A DNA stretch of 44,711 bases, taken from Anaerolineae bacterium. Its GTDB lineage: Bacteria > Chloroflexota > Anaerolineae > Aggregatilineales > Phototrophicaceae. The notes under the pieces were generated by a model, which saw only the letters and a list, made by a program, of their open reading frames with translations, did no database searches and had not been told where the DNA came from. How positions within the stretch are numbered: position 1 is the stretch's first letter; each line of letters starts with the position of its first letter. The stretch spans positions 1-44,711 of the forward strand of contig JALHNT010000057.1 of NCBI GenBank assembly GCA_022843385.1, written 5' to 3'. Both the position numbers and the translations under genes were made by a program. Below are positions 1-9,026 of the stretch, piece by piece.

Positions 1-35
1 GTCTTCTGACCCCCTCCGTCTGCCTGCGGCAGCCT

Positions 36-57
36 CCTCCCCCGAATTCGGGGGAGG
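36..57. repeat. 22-bp perfect palindrome, REP-like
   Basis: The 22 bases from 36 to 57 are a perfect palindrome centred on GAATTC with C-rich and G-rich arms. G-rich sequence follows on the right (GGTTGGGTGGGGG). It lies in a gene-free stretch at the window edge. It could be an interspersed REP-like element or the terminator hairpin of a gene outside the window, but no clear T-run follows. The rest of 58-253 holds nothing I recognise. Confidence 0.45.
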
Positions 58-253
58 TTGGGTGGGGGTTTATGAGCGAGAAATCGCTTCCATTGAGGTC
101 TATCTTGATGCTTGAGACCCAGCGAGTCGCCCCTACGCAAATATTGGCGGATAAAACTTATTAAACATCAATGATTTCCCGGTGAAATGTCTTGATTTTG
201 TTAGCGTCAGGCAAGCGTGGGTTTGGGGTATAGTGCGCGGCACTCACCGGATG

Positions 254-286
254 CTCAATGATCGTACAATAAAGAGGATCATTGAG
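254..286. promoter_or_regulatory. 10-bp inverted repeat in the leader of the first gene
   Basis: CTCAATGATC at 254-263 and GATCATTGAG at 277-286 are perfect inverted copies separated by 13 bases. They sit about 90 bases upstream of the first start codon. This may be an operator or a leader hairpin. There is no T-run after it, so a terminator is less likely. Confidence 0.35.
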
Positions 287-375
287 ATCAATCCTCTACC
301 AATGCGATTCTAATGGACAAAGCTTAGACTCAAATTGGGGGAATATTGTAAGCTTCATTGTAAGGAGAAATCATC

Positions 376-2187
376 ATGTGGCGTAAATTAAGCCTCCTGG
401 TGCTGGCATTTTTAGCCTTTATGGCAGTTCAGCCCACATCCGCGCAAAATGGTGCGGTATGGAACGGTCAATACTATAACAACACATTCCTGACCGATCC
501 TGTCGCCTTCAGCCGTCAGGATAGCGCACTGTCCTTTAATTGGGGCGACACATCACCCGGCAACGGTGTTGGTAAAGATAATTTCAGCGTTCGCTGGGGG
601 ACAGATGTCACTTTGCCCGCCGGGAATTATCGTTTCTGGGCGATGGCGGATGACAATATTCGCATTACCCTCAATTTTGGTTTTCAGCCTATCATTGATA
701 CGTTTGCGAACCCTGCTGTCGGTCAAACCGTAAGCGCGGACGTGTCGCTGCCTGGGGGTAATACCCATATCCAGGTCGATTATCGTGAAAATAGCGGTAA
801 CGCTTTCGCCTATGTCACCTGGGCAAATCTGGCGACCAATCCCACCGGGCCGAATTTCCCGGCTCCGCAGCAACCGCCACCTGTTATCAGCGGAACATGG
901 ACAGCGCAGTATTATGCCAATCAGAATCTGAGTGGTTCGCCGTCGGTTATTCAATCTGAATCGAACCCAACTCACGATTGGGGTGGTGGTTCGCCTTCTG
1001 GAAGCATCCCATCGGATAATTTTTCCGCACGTTGGACGAGTGTTCAATCGCTGGCAGGCGGCGCGTACCGCGTGACTGTCCGCGCCGATGATGGTGTGCG
1101 AGTCTTTGTGAATGGTGCGCTGGTCATTAACCAGTGGAGTGGCGCAACCGGGCAAACCTATACCGCCGACCTCAATCTGCCGACTGGACAGCATAATTTC
1201 ATGATTGAGTATTTTGAAGGTGGTGGCAATGCCTTCCTCGACTACAGCCTGGCGCAAACCAGCGGCACAACTCCGCCTAGCAGTGTCCCACCGATCAGTA
1301 CAGGTGGCGCATGGTTGGCCTATTATTTCAATAACCCGACTCTTTCCGGCAGCCCCTCGGCCATTTTGACCGAAGGCAGCCCATCGCATAACTGGGGCAG
1401 TGGCTCACCGATTCCCAGCGTTTCCGCCGATAACTTCTCGGTGCGCTGGACGAGTACACAATTCCTGAATGCGGGTGTTTATCGCATCAGTGCGCAGCCG
1501 GACGACGGTGTGCGGGTCTATGTAAACGGCGCGTTAGTCATCAACGAGTGGCATGGCGCGAATGGACAGACCTATACTGCCGATGTTAATCTGCCCGCCG
1601 GACAGCACACATTCACGGTTGAACACTATGAAGCGTCGGGCGTGGCATTCCTGAACTTCAGCATTGGTGGGGCGACGACAGCAACCAGCGTGCCGCCAGC
1701 CAATACAGGCTCGACTGGTCGCGTCACGGCTTATCGGCTCAATGTTCGCAGCCAGCCAAACGCCAGCAGCGCCATTTTGCTGAAGGTCAACCAGAATGAG
1801 GTTTACCCCATCAGTGGACGGACAGCAGACAGCAGTTGGTGGCAGGGTAATTTCAACGGCACAGTCGGTTGGGTATTCGGACGCTTCATCACCGTCTCGA
1901 ATGGCAGCTCTGTCCCCGTGACCGACGGGTCATCCAGCAACCAGCCTACATCACCCACTGGCTACAATGTCACAGCGACGACCAGCGTGAATGTTCGCAG
2001 TGGCCCTGGCACAAACTTTGGTGTCCTTGCGGTGCTGCGTCAAAGCCAAAGTGCGCCTGTGTTAGGCCGTAATGCTTCCGGTACGTGGTGGCAAATCAAT
2101 TACAATGGTATCGTTGGTTGGGCGAGCAGCAATTTCGCTGTCATTCAGGGAGGCGTCGACCTGAGTCGTATCCCAGTCACAGGATAG
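376..2187 (+). CDS. secreted protein with three PA14-like domains and two SH3b domains
   Basis: The 603-residue protein starts with a Sec signal peptide (hydrophobic residues 5-22, cleavage near AQN). Three PA14-like beta-sandwich repeats follow at about 26-150, 172-293 and 311-432. Each contains the W..YYxN, SPSxxWGxGSP, DNFSxRW, DDGVRVxVNGxLVI and YxxDxNLPxGxHxF pattern. Two bacterial SH3 domains are at about 446-508 and 530-592, each with NVRSxP and a WWQxxxNGxVGW motif. PA14 and SH3b modules usually bind carbohydrate or cell wall, so a cell-surface or matrix adhesin is inferred. No catalytic domain is visible. A good Shine-Dalgarno (AAGGAG at 362-367) precedes the ATG. A shorter paralogue lies two genes downstream. 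Substrate unknown. Confidence 0.85.
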   Translation: MWRKLSLLVLAFLAFMAVQPTSAQNGAVWNGQYYNNTFLTDPVAFSRQDSALSFNWGDTSPGNGVGKDNFSVRWGTDVTLPAGNYRFWAMADDNIRITLNFGFQPIIDTFANPAVGQTVSADVSLPGGNTHIQVDYRENSGNAFAYVTWANLATNPTGPNFPAPQQPPPVISGTWTAQYYANQNLSGSPSVIQSESNPTHDWGGGSPSGSIPSDNFSARWTSVQSLAGGAYRVTVRADDGVRVFVNGALVINQWSGATGQTYTADLNLPTGQHNFMIEYFEGGGNAFLDYSLAQTSGTTPPSSVPPISTGGAWLAYYFNNPTLSGSPSAILTEGSPSHNWGSGSPIPSVSADNFSVRWTSTQFLNAGVYRISAQPDDGVRVYVNGALVINEWHGANGQTYTADVNLPAGQHTFTVEHYEASGVAFLNFSIGGATTATSVPPANTGSTGRVTAYRLNVRSQPNASSAILLKVNQNEVYPISGRTADSSWWQGNFNGTVGWVFGRFITVSNGSSVPVTDGSSSNQPTSPTGYNVTATTSVNVRSGPGTNFGVLAVLRQSQSAPVLGRNASGTWWQINYNGIVGWASSNFAVIQGGVDLSRIPVTG

Positions 2188-2191
2188 GTCA

Positions 2192-3229
2192 ATGTCGGGT
2201 TATCAAACAACCCTTTTTCTGCGGGCAGCCAGCCGTCTCTTTTTAGGGATGGTTGCGCTGCCCGTATTTGTTTTGCTGGCGGGACATCTTTTGCCGCGTG
2301 GCGATCAGATCGCTTATCTCGCAGTCGATACGAAAGCTGACCACTGGACGATTTTTCTGCGCCTGCTGGATGTTGAGCGTGGTGTGAGTGTCAACTTATA
2401 CTCCAGCATTCGCGGGATTGGGCGGCCCAAATGGTCGCCGGATGGCTCAAAGCTCATGTTCGAAATTAGCGGCGAAATTTTTGTCACCGATTTTCAAAAT
2501 GGCGAAACGGTCAACCTCACGAATCACCCCGACGCGGATACATCGCCGGATTGGTCGCCGGATGGTCGTCAAATTGTTTTTATCCGTCTGGATGGTATGG
2601 GACACCAGGGCGTTTATCTCATGAACAGCGATGGCAGCCATTTGCGGATGCTCACGATCCATGAGGTGGATTATAATCCGACCTGGACAAGCGACGGCGA
2701 ATCTATTTTGTTTCAATCGGATCGCGATTTTATGGGCGGCAGTTTATATCGGATGAATACGAATGGCGGCAATGTGCAGCGTCTTCCGGCTTTTCAGGTC
2801 GGCGGTGCAGTGCTGGGCTGGTCGCCAGATCGCACACAGGTTGCTTTTGATCCCTATAGTAATGCGGTGCCGGACATTCTTGTGACCCTCATTGATGGCA
2901 GCAGCTTCTATAATTTAACACGCAGTGGCGATTCGCACAGCCAGCCAACCTGGTCGCCGGACGGAACACAGATTGCGTTTTCATCATTTCGTGATGGAAA
3001 ATCACAAATTCATGTCGTTGAATCGGATGGCGGCAATATCCGCAATCTCAGCGCCCGCTCTCCCTATGATGACGCGCCTGCCTGGTCGCCGGATGGAACA
3101 CTAATCGCTTTCAGCCGCGCAAACCGCGATGCCATACGAAGCATCTACATGATGAACGCCGATGGCAGCGGTGTCCGACAATTGACACAACGAAATTCTC
3201 AGGATTTGCTTCCCGCGTGGCGGCCTTAA
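2192..3229 (+). CDS. TolB-like beta-propeller (PD40 repeats), membrane-anchored
   Basis: 345 residues. One N-terminal hydrophobic segment (about 10-32) serves as signal or anchor. At least five PD40/TolB blades follow, each marked by WSPDG or a close variant (for example PKWSPDGSK, PDWSPDGRQ, PTWSPDGTQ, PAWSPDGTL) and by MNxDGSxxRxLT strands. This is the six-bladed WD40-like fold seen in TolB and in DPP-IV-type propellers, but there is no peptidase domain. It begins 4 bases after the stop of the PA14 gene and its end abuts the next PA14 gene, so the three are probably one transcript. A role as a periplasmic or extracellular interaction scaffold is inference. Confidence 0.8.
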   Translation: MSGYQTTLFLRAASRLFLGMVALPVFVLLAGHLLPRGDQIAYLAVDTKADHWTIFLRLLDVERGVSVNLYSSIRGIGRPKWSPDGSKLMFEISGEIFVTDFQNGETVNLTNHPDADTSPDWSPDGRQIVFIRLDGMGHQGVYLMNSDGSHLRMLTIHEVDYNPTWTSDGESILFQSDRDFMGGSLYRMNTNGGNVQRLPAFQVGGAVLGWSPDRTQVAFDPYSNAVPDILVTLIDGSSFYNLTRSGDSHSQPTWSPDGTQIAFSSFRDGKSQIHVVESDGGNIRNLSARSPYDDAPAWSPDGTLIAFSRANRDAIRSIYMMNADGSGVRQLTQRNSQDLLPAWRP

Positions 3230-3246
3230 GGATAGGAAATAAGATC

Positions 3247-4467
3247 ATGCTATCAGAAAATAAGATCATGTTACGAAGAATGGCATTTTTAATCATTCTG
3301 TTTGGGTTATTGGCTGTGCCGACAGTGACTATAGGGGCGGCAAATGGAGCCGTCTGGAAAGCTGAATATTTCGGCAATGCTTATTTGATTGGTGAACCCT
3401 CCATTAAGCGCGATGAGCAGGTCGTCAATTTTGATTGGGGATTGGCCTCACCTGGCAGCAATATCCCCAGCGATAACTTCAGCGCACGATTTGGCACGGA
3501 TGTCTATTTTGAAGCCGGAGTCTATCGCTTTTCGGCGCTGGCGGACGATAGAGTGCGGGTTTCAGTGGCATTTCAGCCCGTGATTGACACATTTGATAAT
3601 CCCAAACCTGGGCAGCTTTTGAGCGCGGATGTCACGCTTCCGGCAGGCGTTCATCATCTTCAGATTGATTATCGTGAAGAAACGTATAGCGCCTACATCT
3701 CGTTTAATTGGGCACGTGTCGATGGCTCGAATGCCCCACAGCTTCCGATTGTCAACGTTTCCGCGCCACTGATTAACCCGAATCGCTGGACCGTCGCCTA
3801 TTACGCCAATCCAAACTTGAGCGAACCCTTTGTGTATAAAGAGTCTACCGACAGCCCTTCGCGGAATTTTGGCTCTGGTGCGCCTAACGGCACGATGCCT
3901 GTCGATAATTTTTCGGCGCGATGGGAAAGTGTTCAGCCGCTTGAGGGCGGGACTTACCAGATTCGTGTGCGTGCCGACGATGGTGTGCGAATCTACGTCA
4001 ATGGTTCGCAGGTGATCGACGAATGGCACGGCGCAACCGGGCAGATTTACACCGCGACTTTCACGCTTCCGCGCGGCGATCATCGTTTTACGGTTGAATT
4101 TTATGAAGCTGGCGGATTTGCGTTCGTCGAATATAACCTCGTCCGGCTGGAAAACAGCACTGTCGGCACACTCTATACCCTGCCCGGCACGAATCCCGCG
4201 CCATCGACGATCAGTAACACGCCCAATCTTCCACCGACAGGCTATCTCATCACTGCTGCCGATACACTCATCGTTCGCAGCGGGCCTGCCCGTAGTTTCG
4301 CACGGATCGGGACGATTCCCTATGAGGCCGAGGCGAATATTCTGGGGCGCAACAGCAGCAGTACGTGGTGGCTTGTGGAATACAACGGCGTGGTCGGCTG
4401 GGTGAGTGCGCAATTTGGCCGCATCCAACCCGGCGCGAATATTAATGATATTCCGGTTGCGGGCTGA
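3247..4467 (+). CDS. secreted PA14/SH3b protein, shorter paralogue
   Basis: I chose the ATG at 3247 because AGGA at 3234-3237 is well spaced. ATG 3217 overlaps the previous gene and ATG 3268 lacks a ribosome site. The signal peptide has a hydrophobic run and cleavage near IGAANGA. Two PA14-like repeats follow at about 20-150 and 170-295, carrying the DNFSARF/DNFSARW and ADDGVRIYVNGSQVIDEWHG signatures. One SH3b domain is at the C terminus (LIVRSGP ... TWWLVEYNGVVGW). It is clearly a duplicate of the first gene with one PA14 and one SH3b unit fewer. Role in cell-surface binding is inferred. A short direct repeat of the start context (see findings) blurs which ATG is used. Confidence 0.82.
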   Translation: MLSENKIMLRRMAFLIILFGLLAVPTVTIGAANGAVWKAEYFGNAYLIGEPSIKRDEQVVNFDWGLASPGSNIPSDNFSARFGTDVYFEAGVYRFSALADDRVRVSVAFQPVIDTFDNPKPGQLLSADVTLPAGVHHLQIDYREETYSAYISFNWARVDGSNAPQLPIVNVSAPLINPNRWTVAYYANPNLSEPFVYKESTDSPSRNFGSGAPNGTMPVDNFSARWESVQPLEGGTYQIRVRADDGVRIYVNGSQVIDEWHGATGQIYTATFTLPRGDHRFTVEFYEAGGFAFVEYNLVRLENSTVGTLYTLPGTNPAPSTISNTPNLPPTGYLITAADTLIVRSGPARSFARIGTIPYEAEANILGRNSSSTWWLVEYNGVVGWVSAQFGRIQPGANINDIPVAG

Positions 4468-4507
4468 AGCCTCTAGCACATCTGAGATCTAGCAGGAGCA
4501 AATACTT

Positions 4508-5365
4508 ATGTTGACCGATCTTGATATTTATTTGTTTGATTTGCGCGGTTACATTCTCATTGAAAATGCCCTCACAGCCAGCGAAGTCGCGGCGTTGAAC
4601 GCGGGTATTGATGAGATCATGCCGCTGAAGGCCGGTGAATGGTATGGCGATGTCCACTCGCAGCACCTGTCACCTGAAGAAGGTGTCAATCTCCAGAAAA
4701 TTTATGAAGCAGGAGAATCATTCGAGACTCTGATTGATCATCCTTCATGGTTTGAAAAAGTCAAATATTTTGTGGGTGGCGAAGGAACATTTGATTATCA
4801 TCACGGCTCGCTGTTTATTGACGAAAATTTTGCGAGTGTGCGCGGCCCCGGCGGATCGGTAAGACTTCACTCCGGCGGTCACGAAGGCGTCAAGCGCACT
4901 CAATTCCGTTACAATGCGGGACGTTTCATGTGCGGCCAAATTAACATTTTGATAGCGCTCACTGATATTGGCCCCGGCGACGGTGCGACGATGGTTATCC
5001 CCGGCAGTCACAAATCCAATTTTCCGCATCCAGAATTTCAGAAGCGCCGCAGTGGTGAAGGGTCGGTTTCGGTAGATAATGTGATCGGCGCTGTCGAGGT
5101 TCATATGAAGGCAGGTGACGCGCTGCTGTTTGTGGATGCGCTTTCGCATGGATCGGCTCGACGCGTCAATCCAGGTGAACGCCGCGTCGTGATTTATCGT
5201 TATGGCCCATCGTGGGGCAATTTCCGCCTGGGCTACAAACCTTCGGAAGCACTGCTCGCGCGTCTGACACCGGAGCGACGAAAAATCGTTCAGCCGCAGG
5301 TGTTGATCCCGTATGATCCTGAAAAGCAGCGCAAACAATCCGCGCTTGTGGATGGAGCTTCCTGA
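4508..5365 (+). CDS. phytanoyl-CoA dioxygenase (PhyH) family oxygenase
   Basis: 285 residues with the double-stranded beta-helix layout of Fe(II)/2-oxoglutarate PhyH proteins. It opens with an N-terminal YILIENALTASEVAALNAGI segment. A central LHSGGH carries candidate metal-ligand histidines. GPGDGATMVIPGSHKSNFPH is the classic PGSHK turn, and the C-terminal VDALSHGSARRVNPGERRVV supplies the distal His and the 2-oxoglutarate-binding Arg. The exact HxD iron motif is not obvious, so catalytic activity is probable but unproven. The start is supported by AGGAG about 10 bases upstream. It is a soluble enzyme with no signal peptide. The substrate cannot be read from the sequence and neighbours give no pathway. 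Confidence 0.8.
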   Translation: MLTDLDIYLFDLRGYILIENALTASEVAALNAGIDEIMPLKAGEWYGDVHSQHLSPEEGVNLQKIYEAGESFETLIDHPSWFEKVKYFVGGEGTFDYHHGSLFIDENFASVRGPGGSVRLHSGGHEGVKRTQFRYNAGRFMCGQINILIALTDIGPGDGATMVIPGSHKSNFPHPEFQKRRSGEGSVSVDNVIGAVEVHMKAGDALLFVDALSHGSARRVNPGERRVVIYRYGPSWGNFRLGYKPSEALLARLTPERRKIVQPQVLIPYDPEKQRKQSALVDGAS

Positions 5366-5561
5366 CCAAATCTAGCAGTTGTCGTCTGAGCCTATACTGC
5401 TCACGAAATTAGAAGTGATAGGGAATAGTGGCTAAGTCCTATGGTGTAGGTTTCTGCGATTCTTGGGACGAAGCTTTAGCGAGTATTTCGGGATATATTG
5501 GTAATACTATTTATTAGCCTGATTTGATTGGCGCGGTGACATCCCGTTTGGGCAAGTATCT

Positions 5562-6896
5562 ATGCTTGCGCCGTTCACGTCGCCACTCCGGGATGGTGGC
5601 ATGTTACAGAATTTCTTCTTTAATGGCTTGCAATTCAACCAGCAGGCGCGTCGATTTTTTATGACGATTGTCGCACTTGGCTTTGTGATTGAGGGTGTCT
5701 ATGCCGTGTTACTCAATCTTTATCTGCTGCGACTGGATTATGATGCGCGGTTCATCGGCGAGGTCAATTCGGTTGGTTTGCTAACGTTTGCTATGGTGAG
5801 TCTGCCAGCCGGTATATTGGGTACACGCTGGTCAGGCGCTATGATGCTGCGGGTTGGGCTAGGCATCATCTTATTGGGAACATTTCTCTTGCCGCTGGCG
5901 GAATACAGCCCGACAGGTTGGCAAGAGTCCTGGCTCACCTTCACCTATGCCTTAGTTATGGCAGGATATTCGCTGTTTTTCGTAAATGGCGCACCTTATC
6001 TGATGACGGTGGTTGAACGTGAAAGGCAGACGAGTGCATTTGCCGTGCAAACCGCCTTATCGTCACTCGCTGCATTTGTCGGAAGCTTATCCGGCGGCAC
6101 AATCCCCGGCTTAATCGCCAGTCTCTATGGTTTCACTTTAAGTGATGCCGAACCCTATCGCTATACGTTGATGTTCGCCGCTTTGGTTGTTTTTGTGGCT
6201 TTTGGTATCAGCTTTACGATGAGAAAACAGCCAGAGCAAAATAGCGACGAAGTACCCGTGAGCGACGAAAAATCAGGATACAGGCAGATGGTCGGCGGCT
6301 TCACAATGGCGGTGATTATATTAATTGGCATGATGTCATTGATACGCTTTTTGCAAGTGGCGGGGCTGGCTACAAACTCAGTCTTCTTTAATGTGTACCT
6401 GGATACTCAATACGGGATGTCTCCAGGTGCAATCGGGAGCATCGCTTCAATAGGTCGATTGATCGCTGTGCCAACCGTTTTGCTGGCACCTCGCTTAATT
6501 CGGCGAACGAGTACGGGTAATGTTGCGATGTGGGCCTCCTTGGCGACTGTATTGTGCCTTTTGCCAATTGCATTAGCGCCATTCTGGTGGGCAGCCACTA
6601 TCGGTTATATCGGCTCACTCGCATTGACCAACCTGCGCTTTGCAGCATTTATGGTTTACATTATGACGCTTGTTCCAAAACGCCAGCAAGCCGTTATGGT
6701 CGGTGCTGGCGAAGCTGCCGCAGGATTCAGCTACGCATTTATGGCGCTGGCGGGCGGGTATCTTGTGACCTGGGCTGGCTTTCGCGAAATGTTCTTGCTC
6801 GGTGTCATACTGAGTGGGCTTGGAACTTTTCTTTTCTGGGTGCATTTACGCGGCGTAAATATGCGGAAGGCGGCGGAGGTTGGGACTTTACCCTAG
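5562..6896 (+). CDS. MFS transporter
   Basis: 444 residues with about 12 hydrophobic segments and a hydrophilic central loop near residues 220-240 (KQPEQNSDEVPVSDEKSGYR), typical of major facilitator superfamily proteins. The N-terminal half has the loop after helix 2 with GILGTRW. Substrate is unknown. The start is uncertain: ATG at 5562 or, 13 codons later, ATG at 5601 (MLQNFFF), which is closer to a purine-rich GGTGG. The 196 bases before it (5366-5561) show no gene and no clear hairpin. It is followed by a decayed WD40 fragment, so it appears to be the last intact gene on this strand before the sugar transporter operon. Confidence 0.8.
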   Translation: MLAPFTSPLRDGGMLQNFFFNGLQFNQQARRFFMTIVALGFVIEGVYAVLLNLYLLRLDYDARFIGEVNSVGLLTFAMVSLPAGILGTRWSGAMMLRVGLGIILLGTFLLPLAEYSPTGWQESWLTFTYALVMAGYSLFFVNGAPYLMTVVERERQTSAFAVQTALSSLAAFVGSLSGGTIPGLIASLYGFTLSDAEPYRYTLMFAALVVFVAFGISFTMRKQPEQNSDEVPVSDEKSGYRQMVGGFTMAVIILIGMMSLIRFLQVAGLATNSVFFNVYLDTQYGMSPGAIGSIASIGRLIAVPTVLLAPRLIRRTSTGNVAMWASLATVLCLLPIALAPFWWAATIGYIGSLALTNLRFAAFMVYIMTLVPKRQQAVMVGAGEAAAGFSYAFMALAGGYLVTWAGFREMFLLGVILSGLGTFLFWVHLRGVNMRKAAEVGTLP

Positions 6897-6931
6897 CTTA
6901 TATGTTGACTTCATATTGAAATGATTTTTGT

Positions 6932-7213
6932 TTCGCCACAGCCGGGAATGTAACCCTGCAACGGCATCACGCAGCCCTGCGCGAACATACTAATTTTGTA
7001 TACGGCCTAGTGTTCACGCCTGACAGTCGCCAGTTGGTGAGTGGTGGCGACGGACGGCAGCATACGCGTCATTCACGGTTATCTGGAGACAATCTGGGAT
7101 ATTGTGTGGAGTCCGGACGGGACACGAACCGTTACGACTGGCACAACCGGGGATGCGTACAACGGCGACATACAAACCATCATTCCGCTGATCCATATCC
7201 GTTGGCTTACCCT
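6932..7213 (+). pseudogene. decayed WD40-repeat gene fragment
   Basis: Two pieces of WD40 propeller can be read in different frames. From about 6935 one frame gives NVTLQRHHAALREHTNFV followed by YGLVFTPDSRQLVSGGDG, a recognisable blade. From 7086 another frame gives ETIWDIVWSPDGTRTVTTGT and reaches a TGA at 7211-7213. The frame changes somewhere around 7040-7085, and there is neither a start nor a full set of blades. The fragment ends inside the tail of the convergent ABC permease gene. This fills the 310-base gap after the transporter gene. The functional parent is probably elsewhere in the genome. Confidence 0.65.
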
Positions 7214-8031
7214 TTGACCGAACCCTGGAGCAACGCGTTGATAATCTGACGCTGGAACAGGATAAAGATGATCAGGGTCGGTAGCAAGATCAAAATTGTA
7301 CCGGCGCACAGCAGTGGGACGTTGGTTGCATAGTGCCCCTGGAAAGCCCCCAACGCGCCTGCCATCGTTCGCTGGGTTGGATCCTCGACTAGCACCAGCG
7401 CAATAAGAAACTGGTTCCATGTCCATACGGACATCAGAATCCCAAGTGAGGTAATTGGTGCACGTGCGATTGGGATATGAATACGCCAGAAAAGGCCCCA
7501 GGTCGTCGCACCATCGACACGGGCCGCCTCAGAGATTTCGCCCGGCATGTTGACGAAATGTGCTCGCATCCAGTAGACCGCGAAGGGCATATACAGTCCA
7601 ATCAACGGCAGAGCAATCGCAAGTCGAGTGTTATAGATACCTAAATCGCGCTCAAGGTAATAGATCGGGACAATAATCCCGGTGAAAGGAAGAGTCAACC
7701 CGAACACGAATAGAAAAAGCAGCAAGCGTGAGCCGGGGATTCGCAAGTGACCAATTGCAAACCCGGCCATCGTCGAAATAACGAGGGAAAGTGGCACCAC
7801 AGCAAGCACAATGAATGTGCTTGATTGCATCAGTATGGTCATATTCGCCACATTGAATGCTTCAACAAAATTGCCCCACTGGGGATCTTCTGGCCATTCG
7901 AATCCGTTGGGAACTGTACCCGAGGGATGCAATGCGGTCATGAAAATGCTGACAAGAGGAAGGATTGTAATGATCATCAGCATGGTGAGCAGTGCCCGAC
8001 CTCCCCAACGTTCACCTTGCCCTATCTTCAT
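7207..8031 (-). CDS. carbohydrate ABC transporter permease, MalG type
   Basis: 274 residues with six membrane helices, typical of MalG/LacG-like inner-membrane components of CUT1 sugar importers. The cytoplasmic EAA loop is visible as EISEAARVDGATTWGLFWRI followed by HIPIARAP, the contact to the ATPase. The start overlaps the stop of the upstream permease (TAATG), so translation is coupled. The 3' end overlaps the decayed WD40 fragment on the other strand. It works with the MalF-type permease and binding protein. The sugar is unknown. Confidence 0.9.
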   Translation of the reverse strand: MKIGQGERWGGRALLTMLMIITILPLVSIFMTALHPSGTVPNGFEWPEDPQWGNFVEAFNVANMTILMQSSTFIVLAVVPLSLVISTMAGFAIGHLRIPGSRLLLFLFVFGLTLPFTGIIVPIYYLERDLGIYNTRLAIALPLIGLYMPFAVYWMRAHFVNMPGEISEAARVDGATTWGLFWRIHIPIARAPITSLGILMSVWTWNQFLIALVLVEDPTQRTMAGALGAFQGHYATNVPLLCAGTILILLPTLIIFILFQRQIINALLQGSVKG

Positions 8032-8963
8032 TAGGGAGCCTCCCGATTGAAGAATTGAATAGGAAGGATGACAACCAGAACCAGGGCCATCAGCATTACA
8101 GACAACGCAGATGCCAGGCCGATCTGTTGTTGTGTGAAGGCAAGAATATAGATCTGAATACCGGGAACAGCCGTTGAATTACCCGGACCCCCAGCCGTCG
8201 TGACATAAACGATATCGAAAGCGGCAAGTGCAGCAATGATCGTGACGGTGAGGCAAACACCGATCTCTTGCCTGACAAGCGGAACAGTGATCCGGGTGAA
8301 CTCGGTAAACCAGTCGGCACCATCAATTCTTGCTGATTCAAAGAGAGACGGGTCAAGTTTGGTCATCCCTGTCCATAACAGAACCGTGCAGAAACCCAGA
8401 AGAACCCAGACACCAATGAACCCAACTGCCGGGAGCGCCCAGTCAAAGTCCCCTAGCCAGGCACGAGTAACTGAACTGAGTCCGATGGCATCAAGGATTT
8501 GATTAACTAAGCCGGTGAGAGCCAGTAACCAACCCCAGATGATGCCCGCTGCCACCAGCGGGATAACCTGGGGCAAGAATAAGACCGTTCGGGCGATTGC
8601 TCCCAAGCGTCCAGGTGCCACGCGGTGGATGATGCTGGCGACGATGAGGCCAAGTGATACCGGGATGAAGCTGAAGAACACAACAAGGATAAGCGCATTA
8701 TAGATCGTACCAAGTAGATCAGGATCGTCTAGAATGGTTGCATAGTTATCAAGCCCTACCCAGCTCATTTCACCGATTCCGTTCCAACGAAAGAACGAAT
8801 ATCGCACGCTCATAAGAAGCGGAAACAGAACAAACACGGCATAGATGATCAGGGCTGGCAGGGCAAACATCCAACCGATAATCGCCTCCTGAGAGACCGC
8901 TTTGCTCAAGAAGGTTTTCCGGGGGAGTGTGGGAGTCTCAACAGAATTTTCTGATGTTGTCAT
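8031..8963 (-). CDS. sugar ABC transporter permease, MalF type
   Basis: 310 residues from the ATG at 8963, chosen because AAGGTGAG lies 4 bases upstream; a longer frame up to 9023 has no such signal. Six to seven hydrophobic helices are present, with an EAA loop (SLFESARIDGADWFTEFTRI, then TVPLV) near the C terminus. This is the MalF/UgpA-like CUT1 permease. It lies 63 bases downstream of the binding-protein gene and overlaps the MalG-type gene by one base. No ATPase gene is in the operon, so a shared MsmX-like ATPase encoded elsewhere is inferred. Confidence 0.9.
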   Translation of the reverse strand: MTTSENSVETPTLPRKTFLSKAVSQEAIIGWMFALPALIIYAVFVLFPLLMSVRYSFFRWNGIGEMSWVGLDNYATILDDPDLLGTIYNALILVVFFSFIPVSLGLIVASIIHRVAPGRLGAIARTVLFLPQVIPLVAAGIIWGWLLALTGLVNQILDAIGLSSVTRAWLGDFDWALPAVGFIGVWVLLGFCTVLLWTGMTKLDPSLFESARIDGADWFTEFTRITVPLVRQEIGVCLTVTIIAALAAFDIVYVTTAGGPGNSTAVPGIQIYILAFTQQQIGLASALSVMLMALVLVVILPIQFFNREAP

Positions 8964-9026
8964 CGTGCTCACCTTAATCTGTGGCAGGACGGTGGTCGCC
9001 CTGCCACTATTGCTATGATTCACGAA

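Noticed and set aside
553..1389. 278-residue minus-strand frame opposite the first PA14 gene
   Set aside because: Antisense shadow of the PA14 repeats; no domain or start signal.
3562..4479. 305-residue minus-strand frame opposite the second PA14 gene
   Set aside because: Antisense shadow with arginine- and isoleucine-rich, low-information sequence.
7010..7249. 79-residue plus-strand ORF after the MFS gene
   Set aside because: It crosses the decayed WD40 fragment out of frame and into the permease gene; not a gene.
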